Assembly (NCBI RefSeq): GCF_030272615.1
Contig: NC_081412.1
Location: 39,670,791-39,734,790, forward strand
Source of the DNA: Cryptomeria japonica
Taxonomy: Eukaryota > Streptophyta > Pinopsida > Cupressales > Cupressaceae
Length of the DNA stretch: 64,000 nt
Reading direction: 5' to 3'
Shown here: one piece after another, positions 11,574-22,955 of the stretch
Layout of the letters: every line of letters starts with the position of its first letter
Numbering within the stretch: position 1 is the first letter of the stretch
Notes under the pieces: model-generated
What the model saw: only the letters and a program-made list of their open reading frames with translations
Told to the model about the DNA's origin: nothing
The model's database searches: none
Position numbers and translations under genes: made by a program

Positions 11574-11805
11574 CATACTTATATATGAGTCCTATTACAA
11601 TTCGCCTTGTCGGCTTACAAAAAGATATTACAGTTAAATACAAAATGTAATAAACAAAATCTTATCGACTGGGGTGTCAGTAATCATCTTTGCCGCTGTC
11701 GGTAAACTATCTGCTGGTGCCGGTGCCATAAGATTGCAAGGTTACCATCAATGACAATACCTTCAATCACCTACAATTTCTCATTGGAGTGTGTATTTGC
11801 CAACA
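11574..11805 (-). repeat. Element A 5' LTR, part 2 (U3 start)
   Basis: Begins with the second CATAC of B's duplication and matches 486-731. It ends TTGCCAACA at 11,805, which is the U3 start of A on the minus strand. Beyond it the sequence continues in the ORF2 of element C. Confidence 0.87.
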
Positions 11806-12841
11806 TTATCCATACAGTCTTGGGTTGTACTGCTTCCATCATACATTCATCCTTATCTACCATAAAGCAAATTGCATCTTTATATTTTTCAACTATATAT
11901 TTAGGAATCCGGTCTCTATTATTCATTTCCTCCTAAAATGTTTTAAAAAATGCACATGGATTGGATTTCTTATCCTTATCACCTTGTCTATCCAAAATCT
12001 GAGCAAACTGGGTTGCTACCAGGCGATCAAAAGCCCGCTGAGTCTTACCAAAACTAGGAATAGTTCCCAAAAAGTAGAATACCAAAAAAATGATAAGGAG
12101 CCATATCAGAAAGTGTTCTTTTTGTCTTGTTTGATATTTTGCAGTTTGGTCATGAGTTCCTTTAACATCATGTTGCATAGATCATAATGGGCATCCTCCT
12201 TGATCATTTGATAAGCTACCAAAATATTGTTGCTAGCTACAAAGTTTAACCAGTTTGATAGATATACCTTAGATCCAATAACCATAGCTGCAAATTTAAC
12301 ATCTGTCCCTAATATCATCTAACCTCATAGACCTTCCATCAAAACTTGAACCAGTAAGTTTGTTCATTTCAGTATGAGATAACTTGCATCAAGTACCAGG
12401 AACACCACTGATTTTGTGAAGGCATGTGACATTCTTGTTAACTTCTTTAGTGATCTTGTACGACTGGTACAACCAGATGAATTCTCCATAGATTCGGCTC
12501 AAGACATAGCGTACCCATTCCACCTCATCAAAAGTCAAGAAACCCATAAACTGCATGAAACTCTTCCTTTGCAAATATGCAAATTCTAGTTTCAACTAGT
12601 TTTCCAAAATTAGGTTATCGGTGAAGACACAAGGCAACTCATATCTACCAAGTTCTTCTATGTTGTAGTGGATGTATGCTCTAATATCCTCTTTGTGAAG
12701 AACTCCATGAAAAACTTGAGAAAATGCACCTAACAGCTCGTCCAGAAGGGATTTGTATGGATGTTTCTTAAAAATGGGATGAGGGGAGTTCTTGATGTCA
12801 ACCACCAAGGGAGTATCAATGACGGATGAAGATGAAGCCAT
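11806..12841 (-). pseudogene. Element C ORF2, 5' part (interrupted by element A)
   Basis: Starts at ATG 12,841 (MASSSSVIDTP; an upstream in-frame ATG at 12,850 is also possible). It aligns with A's ORF2 segment by segment: HPIFKK with RPIFKI; AYIHYNIEELG with VYIHCHIEEFG; YVLSRIYGEFIWL with IVLSRVHGEFFWI; and IVEKYKD with IVDKYQK. The alignment stops at AVQPKTVWI, where A is inserted, so this is the N-terminal ~340 codons of a longer ORF. It has stops and at least two frame changes (near 12,350 and 12,120). Its function is unknown. That two separate elements carry it makes it a real family protein rather than chance ORFs. Confidence 0.72.
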
Positions 12842-13317
12842 TGCAACCAAACACGAAAGCTAGGGTTTCTGCAAATACGAAAATACCTCAAAAATGTTAC
12901 TGGGAGATCAAATTGCTCAAAAGAAAGTGCTCGCTCAAATCACTCAAGAACTCTGAAATGCTCTGGAAATTAAGTCGGTTGAATACTGGATTGCTGTGTG
13001 AAGAAAATGACTTAACTTTTCCCTTTTATCACTGTTAACCCTAATTTTCCACTGTAATAAATGCTGCAAGTTAAGATTGACTAATTCACATGAGTTGCAA
13101 GTGGATTCTGGTAGACCACTGAAATCTCCATAGTATCCATCCACAATCAGAATCTTTTTACCACAGACCTAATCCAGGGTCTCTACATGATCTTCAATGA
13201 TTTGCCTACCCCAAGACCGAAAGCCTTAGTTGCCGGTTGTATATGCTACCGATGTAGGACTTGATGAATCTGCCGGTTGTTCTGCCAATTGTGTCTTCTC
13301 ACCCATATCATTTCATG
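12842..13317. other. Spacer between gag and ORF2 of element C
   Basis: Contains only short open frames with no recognisable domain. It occupies the same place as the gag-ORF2 spacer of element A (about 4,413-4,754), which is equally uninformative. I see no gene here. Confidence 0.5.
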
Positions 13318-13790
13318 CTACTTCCTAATATCTTCCACTTTTTCCTTTCCCTTCTCATCAGTTTTTCCATTAGTTGTCGATGGATTCTTACTTCTACAAT
13401 ATTTAGCAATATGCCCAATCTTGTTGCATGCATAACAAACAATATTGTTCTTTTTCATTGCCTTTTTAACCCCTCGATTTTCTTGATTTCCTTTTGATCT
13501 GCATTGGTTAGCCATATGTCCAAATCTACTAAATGCATGACATCTTACATTTTCAAGATTGGTGAATGATGCATTATTCTGATTATTCCTATTTCTGCAT
13601 TGACCAAACATATGACCATATTTATTGAAAATAAAGCATGTACCATTGAATGTGTGAGCATTAGGATGTCTTACCAGTGATTTTTGATTTTGGTTGACAT
13701 GATTCTGCTTCTGGCCGATTGATATATCTTGTTGTGCAGTACCAAAGATTTCTCCTTCTTTATAACCAAGACCTCTTTTGTCATTAGCAT

Positions 13791-14914
13791 TGTAGACACA
13801 TAAAATTGACTAAATTAATATTTAATTAATTATGTATTTATCACATGATTAATTTAATTAATCATATTGGCCTCCCATTACCTTTAAATTAATTAAATTA
13901 TATTTAATTAATATCCCCTTTTCACTTCTTCCAAATATTGATTTATTTCAATAAATCAAACTCACCTTTATGGAATATTCCAATTTTGTCCCTAATCCTA
14001 ATTAACTAAATTAATCCATGATTAATTAAGACAATTTAGTGATTCCTACAAACCTATCATCTAGTCCCCTCATTATCCTAATTAATCCAAATCCTAACCA
14101 ATGTTAGTATTTATTCAAATTAAAAATACTACACATCTACCCAAACCCACATGTGACTCCACATGTGACTCACAAGTCACTTCACATGTCCACATCACCT
14201 TTGACCAAGGGGTTCTCACACATGTGTGAGGATACTCTTCCCCATAGAGCCACCCCACTCTTTCCACTTTTGGCCCGTGTGTTATAAAATCTCTTCCACT
14301 AGCCCTTACACCTTTCCACAAGTGTTTCCACTTGTCACCTCTTGGACTTCCCAAGATTTTCTCATACATGTGTGAGCACATTTACCCTTGCACCCATTTC
14401 TCCTTGTGACACTTGTCACAAGGCTAAGCCTTCAAACCTAGGACCACATTCCCTTTCAATCTAAGCCCTTGATCACCCTTTTAATCTCAACCATCTGTTT
14501 CCAAGCCTCCAACTCTATAAATTGAAGCCTCTATCCATCAATCAAGCATCCACTTTTTCATTGCAAACTTGTGTTGTCATCTTGACATCATAATCATCGC
14601 CATAGTATCGTTATCATATCCAAATCATCATCCATACATCCTTACTTTGTTATACAAGTCTGAGCAATCCACACTTAACTCCACTCAATCTCCCAATCCT
14701 CATTTGACAACCTCAAAACAATGCGGTTCGTGGAGACGAGGAGGACAAGGAAGAACAAAATGGCATAGGGAGCATCATGAGTGAAGTCTTTCTTTATGTT
14801 CATGTTTCTCATTTATGCTTTTGCATACTTCCTTGATATCATTTTTAAAATGGTTTTATTTGTAATGGTCTCTAATCTTACTAAACTTTCCTTTAACCAT
14901 TTTGACATGATACA
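13791..14914 (+). mobile_element. Solo LTR inside the gag of element C (TSD AGCAT)
   Basis: 1,124 bp beginning TGTAGACACA and ending TGATACA, flanked by AGCAT at 13,786-13,790 and 14,915-14,919. No internal region is present, so it is a solo LTR left by LTR-LTR recombination. A promoter-like TCTATAAAT on the plus strand at 14,514-14,522 suggests plus orientation. The left third is rich in TTAATTAA-type motifs. Its family is not represented elsewhere in the window. Confidence 0.85.
14514..14522 (+). promoter_or_regulatory. TATA box of the solo LTR in element C gag
   Basis: CTATAAAT preceded by a pyrimidine-rich segment and followed by a CA-rich stretch, as in plant LTR promoters. It is positioned about 400 bp before the LTR end. 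Confidence 0.5.
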
Positions 14915-15504
14915 AGCATGTCTTTAATATTTTATCTTTTCATCAAGTTTGGTAAGTTGGCTAAAAATTTGTCTTTGTACTCATTAGCAATGACAAAATC
15001 ATCTCTCATGATAATAATCTGTCTTTCAAATTCCTGTTCATTGTTCCGGGACTAGGTCAACTCAAGTTTCAACATATCATTTTCATGAGTTAGTTGGTTA
15101 CATTCCTCAGATCTATCCTTCAATGCTTGAGCTAGGTTTTCTTCATTTTTCTTCCTATCCTCAATCTCTCTACACATCCTCATGGTTACAACTTGCATCT
15201 CATTCTTCAAGATAGTGTCCTGCTGAGTAAGCTTTTGATAATGATCCTCCATAGCATCTTCCTCATCACTATTTTGATTTTGCAATTGATCACAAAGTTC
15301 CTTCCTCTTAGCCTTGAAAAATAAAAGATTCCCTTGCAATGAAATGATGTGTTCTCTAGCTTGCTTCAGTTCACTTTTTAGTTTATTGTTCTCCATCTGC
15401 TGATTATCAAGATCTTCAAGGGCAAGTCTTAGTTGCTCCTGCAGATCGGTTTCCATTGAGTCCAAATTCCTGATCTTCCTCAAGTGGTTAAACTTCTTCA
15501 GAGG

Positions 15505-15524
15505 AACCAAGCTTTGATACCAAT
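15505..15524 (-). other. Element C primer binding site
   Basis: On the minus strand it reads ATTGGTATCAAAGCTTGG, next to the LTR end at 15,525. It is complementary to the initiator-Met tRNA 3' end with one change (AAAGC for AGAGC). It fixes the orientation. Confidence 0.82.
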
Positions 15525-16177
15525 TGTTGGAATCCAAGAACACTAAGAGGCGGGGGGGGGGGGGGGGGGGTGTAACGGGGTAAATCAGTGTGCTACTGAT
15601 AAAGTTAGTTTTGAACTTATTCCTTATTAACCGGTTAACAATAAATAAAAATAGAATGCATACACCAAATAACACAAAGAAAGGCAAGACCATAACACCA
15701 ATATTTGTATGTGGAAAACCTTGCAAAGGAACAAACCACGGTGGGGATGATACCCAAAAGATCTATATAGTTGATCAAGGTATACAAATGTTACATAGAG
15801 GGGTTTGCACATGTAGAAAGGCCAACCACCTAGAGCTCACTGCTCAAACACAAAATATAGTAAGTCTCACCGACTTACAAAACATTTACAAGTGATTACA
15901 AATGAAAGTGAACTTATAAATAACATCTGACCATGCTAGATAAGTTTAGGTGAATGATTTGATATCGTCCTCTGTATTCCAGTTTCTGATACTTTGTTCT
16001 ACTATTGGTTATGCTGTGCAAGTGAAACTGCACTCTATCACTTCCAATCACATACCAAAAAGAATACCAAAAAAACCAAAATATTCACATTCCATCTAAC
16101 ATTTGATCTATTGCTGAGGTGATCTACTTAAACATCCTTCTATCTTAACCATGTCGGCTTCAACAAAAAGTATATAC
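15525..16177 (-). repeat. Element C 5' LTR, part 1
   Basis: Begins TGTTGGAATCCAAG and carries a 19-base G run at 15,552-15,570, the longest form of a C-tract shared by several LTR families here (C on the sense strand). It ends at the D insertion; 16,173-16,177 TATAC is D's duplication. It resumes at 17,580. Confidence 0.8.
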
Positions 16178-17574
16178 TAATGAATAAAGATGAACAACAA
16201 ATACCCTAATCGGTACTGAGAGGGGGGGGGGGTGAATCAATACATACAAAAACTTCTCCACAACTTATCAAGTTAAAACAATGCTAATCGGTTGTCTTCA
16301 TCACTGAACTTAACCATGGCAATACCAGTTAAACACAGTAAGATTTCAGACAGCTAAACTAGTAAAACTGAATACTTCAAATAACATTCAACACTTAATA
16401 ACTACTTCACCAATATACTCATGTATGCGTTGTATCAGTAATACCATAACCATTAGCTTTGCATGCATATTCACCTAAACAAAGACTGTACAATCATCAC
16501 ATGAAAAATGCACAACTCATGACACAAATTTTTCATGTGGAAACCCAAATGGGAAAAACCATGATGGGGATGAATACCCAGAAGCTTGTTTTTGAACTCT
16601 TTTGAAGCTCGCTCTGTTAGGAGCCTAGTTTGGTTAAAGACTTTACAATAAGGTTCTATTAGGAACTGATCCTGTTAAAGATCACCTGGTTAAGGGATGA
16701 CTATATACCCTGTTAAAGGTTACCTTGCTAGAGGATTTGAAGAACTCAATGATCTTGAGTCACCTGGTTAGAGGATTTGCAATAAGCCTATTAAAGCTAC
16801 CCGGTAAAGGGATTTTATTATTGTTGAAATAGTTAGAAGACAATAGGTAAAGCTCTGATCTAATAACAACACTACATGCTAAGGCAGATCCTTTTCAGCT
16901 CCTCTACTCTGCAATCACACTCTATAGTTTTCCACTCTCATCACTCGGATACAAACACAACATTTGCCAACACAAATAATAACAAACATCATCGACCTTA
17001 TAGACAACAATTAGGTCGGCAGCATAAACCCTACACCCTAAACATTTTAGGTTTACAATTACAAGTGGTCCAATCCTGACCGTTCAAACACTTGCATAGA
17101 ATAAAACAATCTCAAATAGATCACAAGTCATTCTGCATCATCCATTTTTCACCACATATGGAATTCAGTAACCCATCACTCTCTCTTCACATATCGCTAA
17201 GAAGAATGTTCATTCCCAAGGTAGACATTTAATGCAATCGATCTTCACATGCAAGATCCTCAAGGAAATCCTTTACGTGCACAAAACTAATGTGGTATCT
17301 CGATCTCATCCTTATCTCTTAGCTAACTCATCACAAAATGTCATCGGTTGCATCACACAAGCTAGATTGCCAAACTGGAAACCCTAGAGCCGAGACTACC
17401 AACCGGTAGTCACACTTAGTGAAACCCTGACACCGGTCCACTTTATCCCTTCATACTGGTTCTCCTACTTGAACATCAATAACAACTTCTTCCAATTTTC
17501 ATACCAGTTCACTTGCACTTATTGACATCAATGACAACATACATTATCATCATATGGTTCATCATATGCCAACA
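16178..17574 (-). mobile_element. Solo LTR D (same family as E and G), TSD TATAC
   Basis: 1,397 bp aligning along its length with the LTRs of E and G: the G run near 16,222-16,232, 'catgtggaaaccca', 'gggaaaaaccatg', the repeated 'gttaaaggatt' motifs, a telomere-like CCCTA stretch near 17,025-17,045, and the end 'catatgccaaca'. It is flanked by TATAC at 16,173-16,177 and 17,575-17,579. The inner terminus reads TAATG where intact members have TGATAACTC, so it is slightly eroded. No internal sequence is present. Confidence 0.82.
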
Positions 17575-17579
17575 TATAC

Positions 17580-17703
17580 AAGTTGGCCAATGGAACATAA
17601 TGAAAATCAAGTATAAATCCAATGACCATGTCAACCACAACACGTTACCACCAAAATCCATGAAGACATAATCGGGATCCAAAGATTTCCTTAGGCGAGT
17701 TCT
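17580..17703 (-). repeat. Element C 5' LTR, part 2
   Basis: Short piece of C's LTR left between the D and F insertions. The last five bases, GTTCT (17,699-17,703), are duplicated at 30,823-30,827 beyond F. Confidence 0.7.
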
Positions 17704-20632
17704 TGTTGGAATTGTGTTGTCATTGATGTCAACCAATATAGAAGGACAACCAATATAGGAATATAGTTGCTGTGTAATCATTGATGTCAACTAGTTTAGC
17801 AGGTTACCAGTATAATCTATCACCAGTAAGGAGAGGATGTCAACTGGTAAGTGATGTATTGACAGTGAGTGGTTGTCAACTGGAAAGATTAAGACCAGTG
17901 TATAAGCAGGGTGAGAAAGATTCTTGGATGTTGATTGTGATGAAGAGGCAGAATGTTATCAAGAATCACATCAACACTAGAGGAGAAGTATGTACAGGTC
18001 ACCAATATACTATGTGGATGAGAAACAATAGGACTCCCACCAGATAAAGATGTAGTCACCATTTAAAGAAAATACTGATAGTGAGAGTGACCAAACCAGA
18101 TCACATATTCCCATTTGAAGATACACTACTCAAATAGGGAAGTCACATTAGTGCATTGCAGGATGCAGATGACAAGGATCCACTCACACCAATAAGTGGA
18201 GCTTATCTTCTATTATGAAAAGTGTGCATCATAGTTCTATGAGATAAGACAAGAGTGTTCAAGGCAGGTGTTTGAAGGCTCATACCAGGTCTACCGGTGA
18301 ATCAAAAAGTTGCCTTAGGTGCATGAGATCAAGGATGTGCACCAGATCTGCAAAGGTTGGCATGTTGTGCTACTGGGACAAAAAAATAAGAGTAAAGAAG
18401 TGATGGGTTTGTCACCTTGACAAATTGGTTGAGATATGAATTGGGTTGATGAAGAAGATTGCAAGGTTGAGCAACCATAGACAAAGAGTGAAACTGGAAT
18501 CTAGATGCCTCAGATGGAAACAGTTGAAGGTTGATGACATGGTGTCATCAAGGGTGCCTACCAGTAAATATATGAATTGGTAAGAGAGAAAAGAGGCTAA
18601 GTGATGTGCTCCTACCTGATTAAGATGAGAATGCTATGGATAGGCATGTATAGTAATTGGTTAAGGTGTTCCACTGGCAGAGCAACAAAGTGCAAACATG
18701 ATGGTTAACTGATAGAGCGTGAGATACCTGTTGGTGTAAATAATTATTCATCTTGGATATTATTACACCTTACTTAAGTTTACTTAGGAAATTAATTTCA
18801 TAGTAGTTTGGGTATGAGACACTTGGGTTTTTTTGCCACATTGGGATAGTGTGTGTAGGAGAATTTCCACCTTTTGTACACTTATCTTGTTGTTACATTC
18901 CATATTCAGTGGGTGATCCACCTCATGTGAAATATTATATTGTTTCTCCTACCTACCCACACTTATTTCCTACCTACACTTGTTTCTTATTGAGCCATAT
19001 GTCATGTTTGTGTGCTCACATATCCATATAGCCTTGCCTATATAAGAAGGCTCATATTCATTATTTGTAACGATTGATGATCCAGTTGATTAGTATTTTC
19101 ATCTTGATAGAATACAGTTTATTTCTATCATCTATTTTGTCTCTCTATTGTATTTTTCATTGAGCCCTTCATCTTGGCAAAATCTTACAATACCAATAGG
19201 GTTAGCGAACCGACAAAAAAGAAGGACCAGTTGTGTGTTTATTGTTGGTGAACAAGTCTAGTTGACACATATGTCTTTGCTAAGATGGTTGCCGACAAAG
19301 GGGCCACATGGAGTTGAAGTGGCATGCATGCACAGGTTGGCATTTTGAGTTGGTAAAGTGTTAGGTGATGAGGTAGGTGGTGACAGGTTGACATTTATGT
19401 GGACAATGTGATTCATGAGATGCGTAGCAAAGGTTTGTAGCTCGAGGTCAAATGGACAATAGAGATCCAACATAGACTATTTTAACAGATCGAGATAGGT
19501 GAAGGAAACAACGAAAAACATTCTTGGTGATCGACCAAGAAATCAACTAATAGATTAAAAGCAGATTGCTAAATTTGGATGGCATGTTCTAGAAGGCATG
19601 ACAATGGTGGGATTGATTGGTGTGTTGCAGTTCATCAATCAAGGTAATCAAATTTGATGAGATCTGAATGGATTTGGTTTTCCTTGAGGTCGATGAGGAA
19701 ACCCCTAACTACCTGAAGTTTGAATTAGTTTTTGGTGGGAAAACCGATTTATAAATATGCAAGCCAAAATCAATGAAGTCTGCCGCTAAATGAGAGAGTC
19801 TTGCTATATGTGAGAAGAAATTAGTCAAGTGCTCAACGAGTATCAGAGGAGAGACTTAGTGTGAGAGAGAACAAGGTTGAAGAGTTCAATCGACAATAGT
19901 GAGATAACCTGCGGTAGTCAGCCATTGAGTCTAATAAAGGAGTAAACCGGTACTAACCAAACTGACAAAGTGTAGTACCAAAAGGTAGCAGAATCGAGAG
20001 AGAACAATTGCTAAAGATTGCAGAGAAGGCAAGCAAAGAACTGGTTGAGAGAAACATTGTGACAGAGAGAAGATAGAACCAGAAAAGAGAGTAGAGAACT
20101 GAACTGACAAAGAAGAAGAAGAGACTGAACCACTGAAGGTGCATCAAAGAATAAGCTGCATTAGGAGATAGGGTTGTAGCTGAGAGGTAAGCAGAGAATC
20201 GGTAGAGGGATTTGCAAAAGAGTTACAAAATTCATTTGTAACAAGACTATTACTTTTGTAATTGAATATGTTCATTGAAGATCCCTGAGTTGGAGGTTGG
20301 TGCTCCTTGGGTTGGTGCCCTAAATAAGGTGTTGGTGCTCCTTGGGTTGGTACCCTAAATATTGCAATCAAAGTTTTATTGTGAGGCTGGATTGGAGCAG
20401 TAGACTCCAACAAAATTTCTCACTGAGGTTTTTCCCATCTTGGGTTTTCCTCTTATATGTTGGTGTTATGTGATGTCCCTTTCATGTGTGAGTGCATTTG
20501 TGATATTCTCCCATCTAATAGGTAAGTCTTCTTTCTATTAGATCTGATAACCGGTATACACACATAGGATAGATAAAGGGATTTTGTAAACCACTGATTC
20601 ACCCCCCGCTTAGTGGCACATTGTGTCTAACA
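17704..20632 (+). repeat. Element F 5' LTR (contains a solo B-type LTR)
   Basis: Begins TGTTGGAATTGTGTTGTC and ends TGTCTAACA. A TATA-like TTTATAAATAT lies at 19,748-19,758. Near 20,293-20,360 a 'ggttggtgctccttgggttggt' segment (quoted in part) is duplicated in tandem; the 3' LTR has it once. The U5 C-run is six bases at 20,602-20,607. Confidence 0.86.
18729..19189 (+). mobile_element. Solo LTR of the element-B family, TSD ATACC
   Basis: 461 bp matching the right LTR of B (11,080-11,573) with several short deletions. It starts TGTTGGTGTAAATAAT and ends AATCTTACA. ATACC flanks it at 18,724-18,728 and 19,190-19,194. The TATA box TATATAAG is at 19,039-19,046. No internal DNA remains. Confidence 0.88.
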
Positions 20633-20655
20633 ATTAGTATTAGAGCCTAGGTTCC
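20633..20655 (+). other. Element F primer binding site
   Basis: ATTAGTATTAGAGCCTAGG follows the 5' LTR directly. It differs from the initiator-Met complement TTGGTATCAGAGCCTAGG by few bases. It fixes plus orientation. Confidence 0.78.
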
Positions 20656-20703
20656 CGGTTGATAAGCTTTCTCTAGCTTGGGTAGATTCTGGCTTAAGGA
20701 CAC

Positions 20704-22680
20704 AATGGTTTATTTAGTGTCAATCCTAGCTTCGATATTTGATGCTTCAAACTATTCCATTTGGAGTTGCAGTATGGAAGTGTACCTATCTTCTTTAGGG
20801 TATGATGTCTGGATGCTATTGTAAATGGTTGTCCTAGTTAAGTCAGTCCTCCCACCGTTTCTAATGCAGAAAGAAGAAACCAATGTAATGATGTAGAAAT
20901 GAATGCTATACTTTATGGGTTATCAGATGATATCTCCTCATAGGTGGACAAATATAGACCAACAAAGATCTTATGGGATAGATTGAAGAATCTCTTTGGA
21001 AATGAGCTTACTACTGCAAAACTGATTTATGAAGACAAAGTGAGAAATGCAACTCATGTATCTACAGATGGTGAAGGCAGATCTGTTAGCAACAACAACA
21101 ATGATGAAGGAACCCACCTCTTCATGGCTCAAGAATTAGAGGATGAGAGGCACACATTTGAGAATGATCATGCAGATCACTCCTACCAACAAGATGCATT
21201 TGGTAGTGATAGTGAAGGTGAAGAAGAAGAGGAAGTAGAAGTTGATCTTGAAGGAGAACTTGTAAATGCACTTGAAGAACTTTGTAGAGTGAGAAATGAA
21301 TACAAGTTATTCAAGAATTCTACATATGTGGAGCAGAATCAATTGATCAAATGGCTTGAAGAATCTGTGAAATGCATCTCAGAGTTGAAGACTCAACAAT
21401 ATGACACCATGGAGTGCTGGTGTAAAGATCTAGCATCTGAGCTAGAGGAAAAAGATAAATAATATTAGTAGTTGGTTGGAGAAATGTAGATTCTCTGAAA
21501 TGACCTTGAGAAATGTAAGGATGAGATCAAGGTGAGAATCAGGTTTGGTGACAACAGTGATGCCTTGGATAAAAACCTAAAGAAACAAAAGCATTCCAAG
21601 GATACCAGAGGATTAGGAAGTGGTGCCGGTGAATTCTCCACTAGCAAGAATGTCCCTCACAATGACATTTTGTTTGTCTCGTCAAATGGAGATCTCGTCA
21701 AATGGAGATAACAAGGGTCAGACCTTCACAATTAAAAATGCTCCCTCGAAGAAGGTTGATCTAACCACAATCGGTGAAGACATGTAGACAAGGATGAAGA
21801 CTAGTATTGCAAGAAGGAGAAATAATGTAGATCCCAAAGGAAAAGGGGAAATGGGAGAAGACAGCTTCACCAAAAGAAAGAACATGAGAAGACAACAAAG
21901 AAAACCTCCTACTGATCAAGGATAAGGAAAGTGTGGAAGAAGAAGGGACTAGATGGAAGAAATGCAAAGAATGGAAAACCTAGAGTCCATCCCCACAGAA
22001 ATAGAAATGGAGATGCCAAATTGGTAAGATCTCCCCATGTATGGTAGAATATGTTTGTAAGTTATAAACCTTCCTTCTTCGATTATTGTTTTGCATGTAA
22101 TAGTTATGGCCATAGGGCAGAAGAATGTAGAAAAGGATCTAGAAGGAATAATATAGGATCTCATAGATATCATGCATATGAGAAAAATGTATCAAGGAGT
22201 AGATACATGCATATCCTCTCTCTCAGTTATGCAAACAATGTTTATTATAACTGCAATAGATTTGGCCATAGAGAGTTTGAATGCAAGAAGAAGAACTTGT
22301 AGTCATATGGAAGCTAGTATAGTTGCTATTCTCACCACAGAAATGAATATAGAGCATATGGAAGTCAGAGACCTGCATGGAACCAAAGGAGAAATGTCCC
22401 TGCAGGATCAAGAGGTTCACCTGTTTTGGTTACCTGTCACAACAACATGACCAAAAGATGGTCTAACCGTTATGTTAGGAGGTTCCACAATCATGTGATT
22501 GGCATGGATGCTATTTGCTACTATAGCACTGCTTCTAGTTATGATGCAAAATCCAATAGAGCAAGGGCCAATCAGAAAAAGAAGGTAAGAGCCAATCCCA
22601 ATATTGAATATGGAAAGAAGAATGAGACCATGTAGATATGGAGGAAGGAGCAAGAATATGCAACCATGGACCGACACTAT
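20704..22680 (+). pseudogene. gag: Element F gag (copia-like, with CCHC knuckles)
   Basis: Starts near ATG 20,704; the first block (DASNYSIWSCSMEVYL, SLGYDVW) matches the N-terminus of copia-type gags. A frame change near 20,830-20,880 leads into NAILYGLSDDISS, an amber codon, then VDKYRPTKILWDRLKNLFG (20,944-21,462 open). A long acidic coiled coil with an EEEEE run follows. After more breaks, the knuckle CFACNSYGHRAEEC and a degenerate second one (first Cys to Tyr, ending GHREFEC) lie at 22,051-22,302. The same frame then runs through a basic Asn/Arg-rich tail to about 22,680. The role is Gag RNA packaging. No pol follows, so other proteins would have to come in trans. Confidence 0.75.
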
Positions 22681-22955
22681 GCATTCAATGCATAAGTGAT
22701 ATCTCCTCAGGCTTAAAGGAGATGTAGGACCTTAGGGGGAGTACTACACTAAGCTTATCATTCACCCCCTTAGTGGAAGAGGACAAATAGAGCTGCCGGT
22801 ATGAAGAAAGAAAATGAGATAACAAGTGTGTGTAGTAGCTGCGTTGGCTACACACCTACAAATGAAAGATGAATCACTACTGCATGTGTCAATGGATTAC
22901 AATTTTGCAATTGGGATAAGATGCAAATTGACACAATAAGACAAGAGTTTGAGGA

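Larger units (their letters stand above)
1..11805 (-). mobile_element. Element A: non-autonomous LTR retrotransposon (gag + large ORF2), split by B
   Basis: Minus-strand LTR element whose 3' LTR runs off the left window edge; about 50 bp of it are missing by comparison with the 5' LTR. Order on the minus strand is 5' LTR (11,805 down to 5,896, interrupted by element B), PBS, gag, unknown ORF2, PPT, 3' LTR (731 down to 1). It lies in the second ORF of the related element C. The right flank after its LTR end is TTATC; the left duplication lies outside the window. No protease, integrase or reverse transcriptase motif is readable between the LTRs, so mobility in trans is inferred. The LTR terminus TGTTGG..CCAACA and the PBS/PPT support the boundaries. 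Confidence 0.85.
13318..15456 (-). pseudogene. gag: Element C gag-like protein (coiled coil + CCHC), split by a solo LTR
   Basis: Starts at ATG 15,456, about 50 bp after the PBS. The first ~135 residues are Glu/Lys/Leu-rich coiled coil (QQMENNKLKSELKQ, then MRMCREIEDRKKNEE). They align with A's gag (MRFCKDIEDRMKNED). The frame is broken by the solo LTR at 13,791-14,914. Beyond it the knuckle region shows two degenerate knuckles (CFIFNKYGHMFGQC and CHAFSRFGHMANQC, each with the second Cys replaced by Phe) and one intact (CYACNKIGHIAKYC). A basic tail ends at 13,318. The presumed role is RNA binding and packaging. Confidence 0.75.

Noticed and set aside
14115-14381. Minus-strand 88-codon ORF
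   Set aside because: Lies inside the solo LTR with repeated 'cacatgtg' words; no domain, and LTRs normally do not code.
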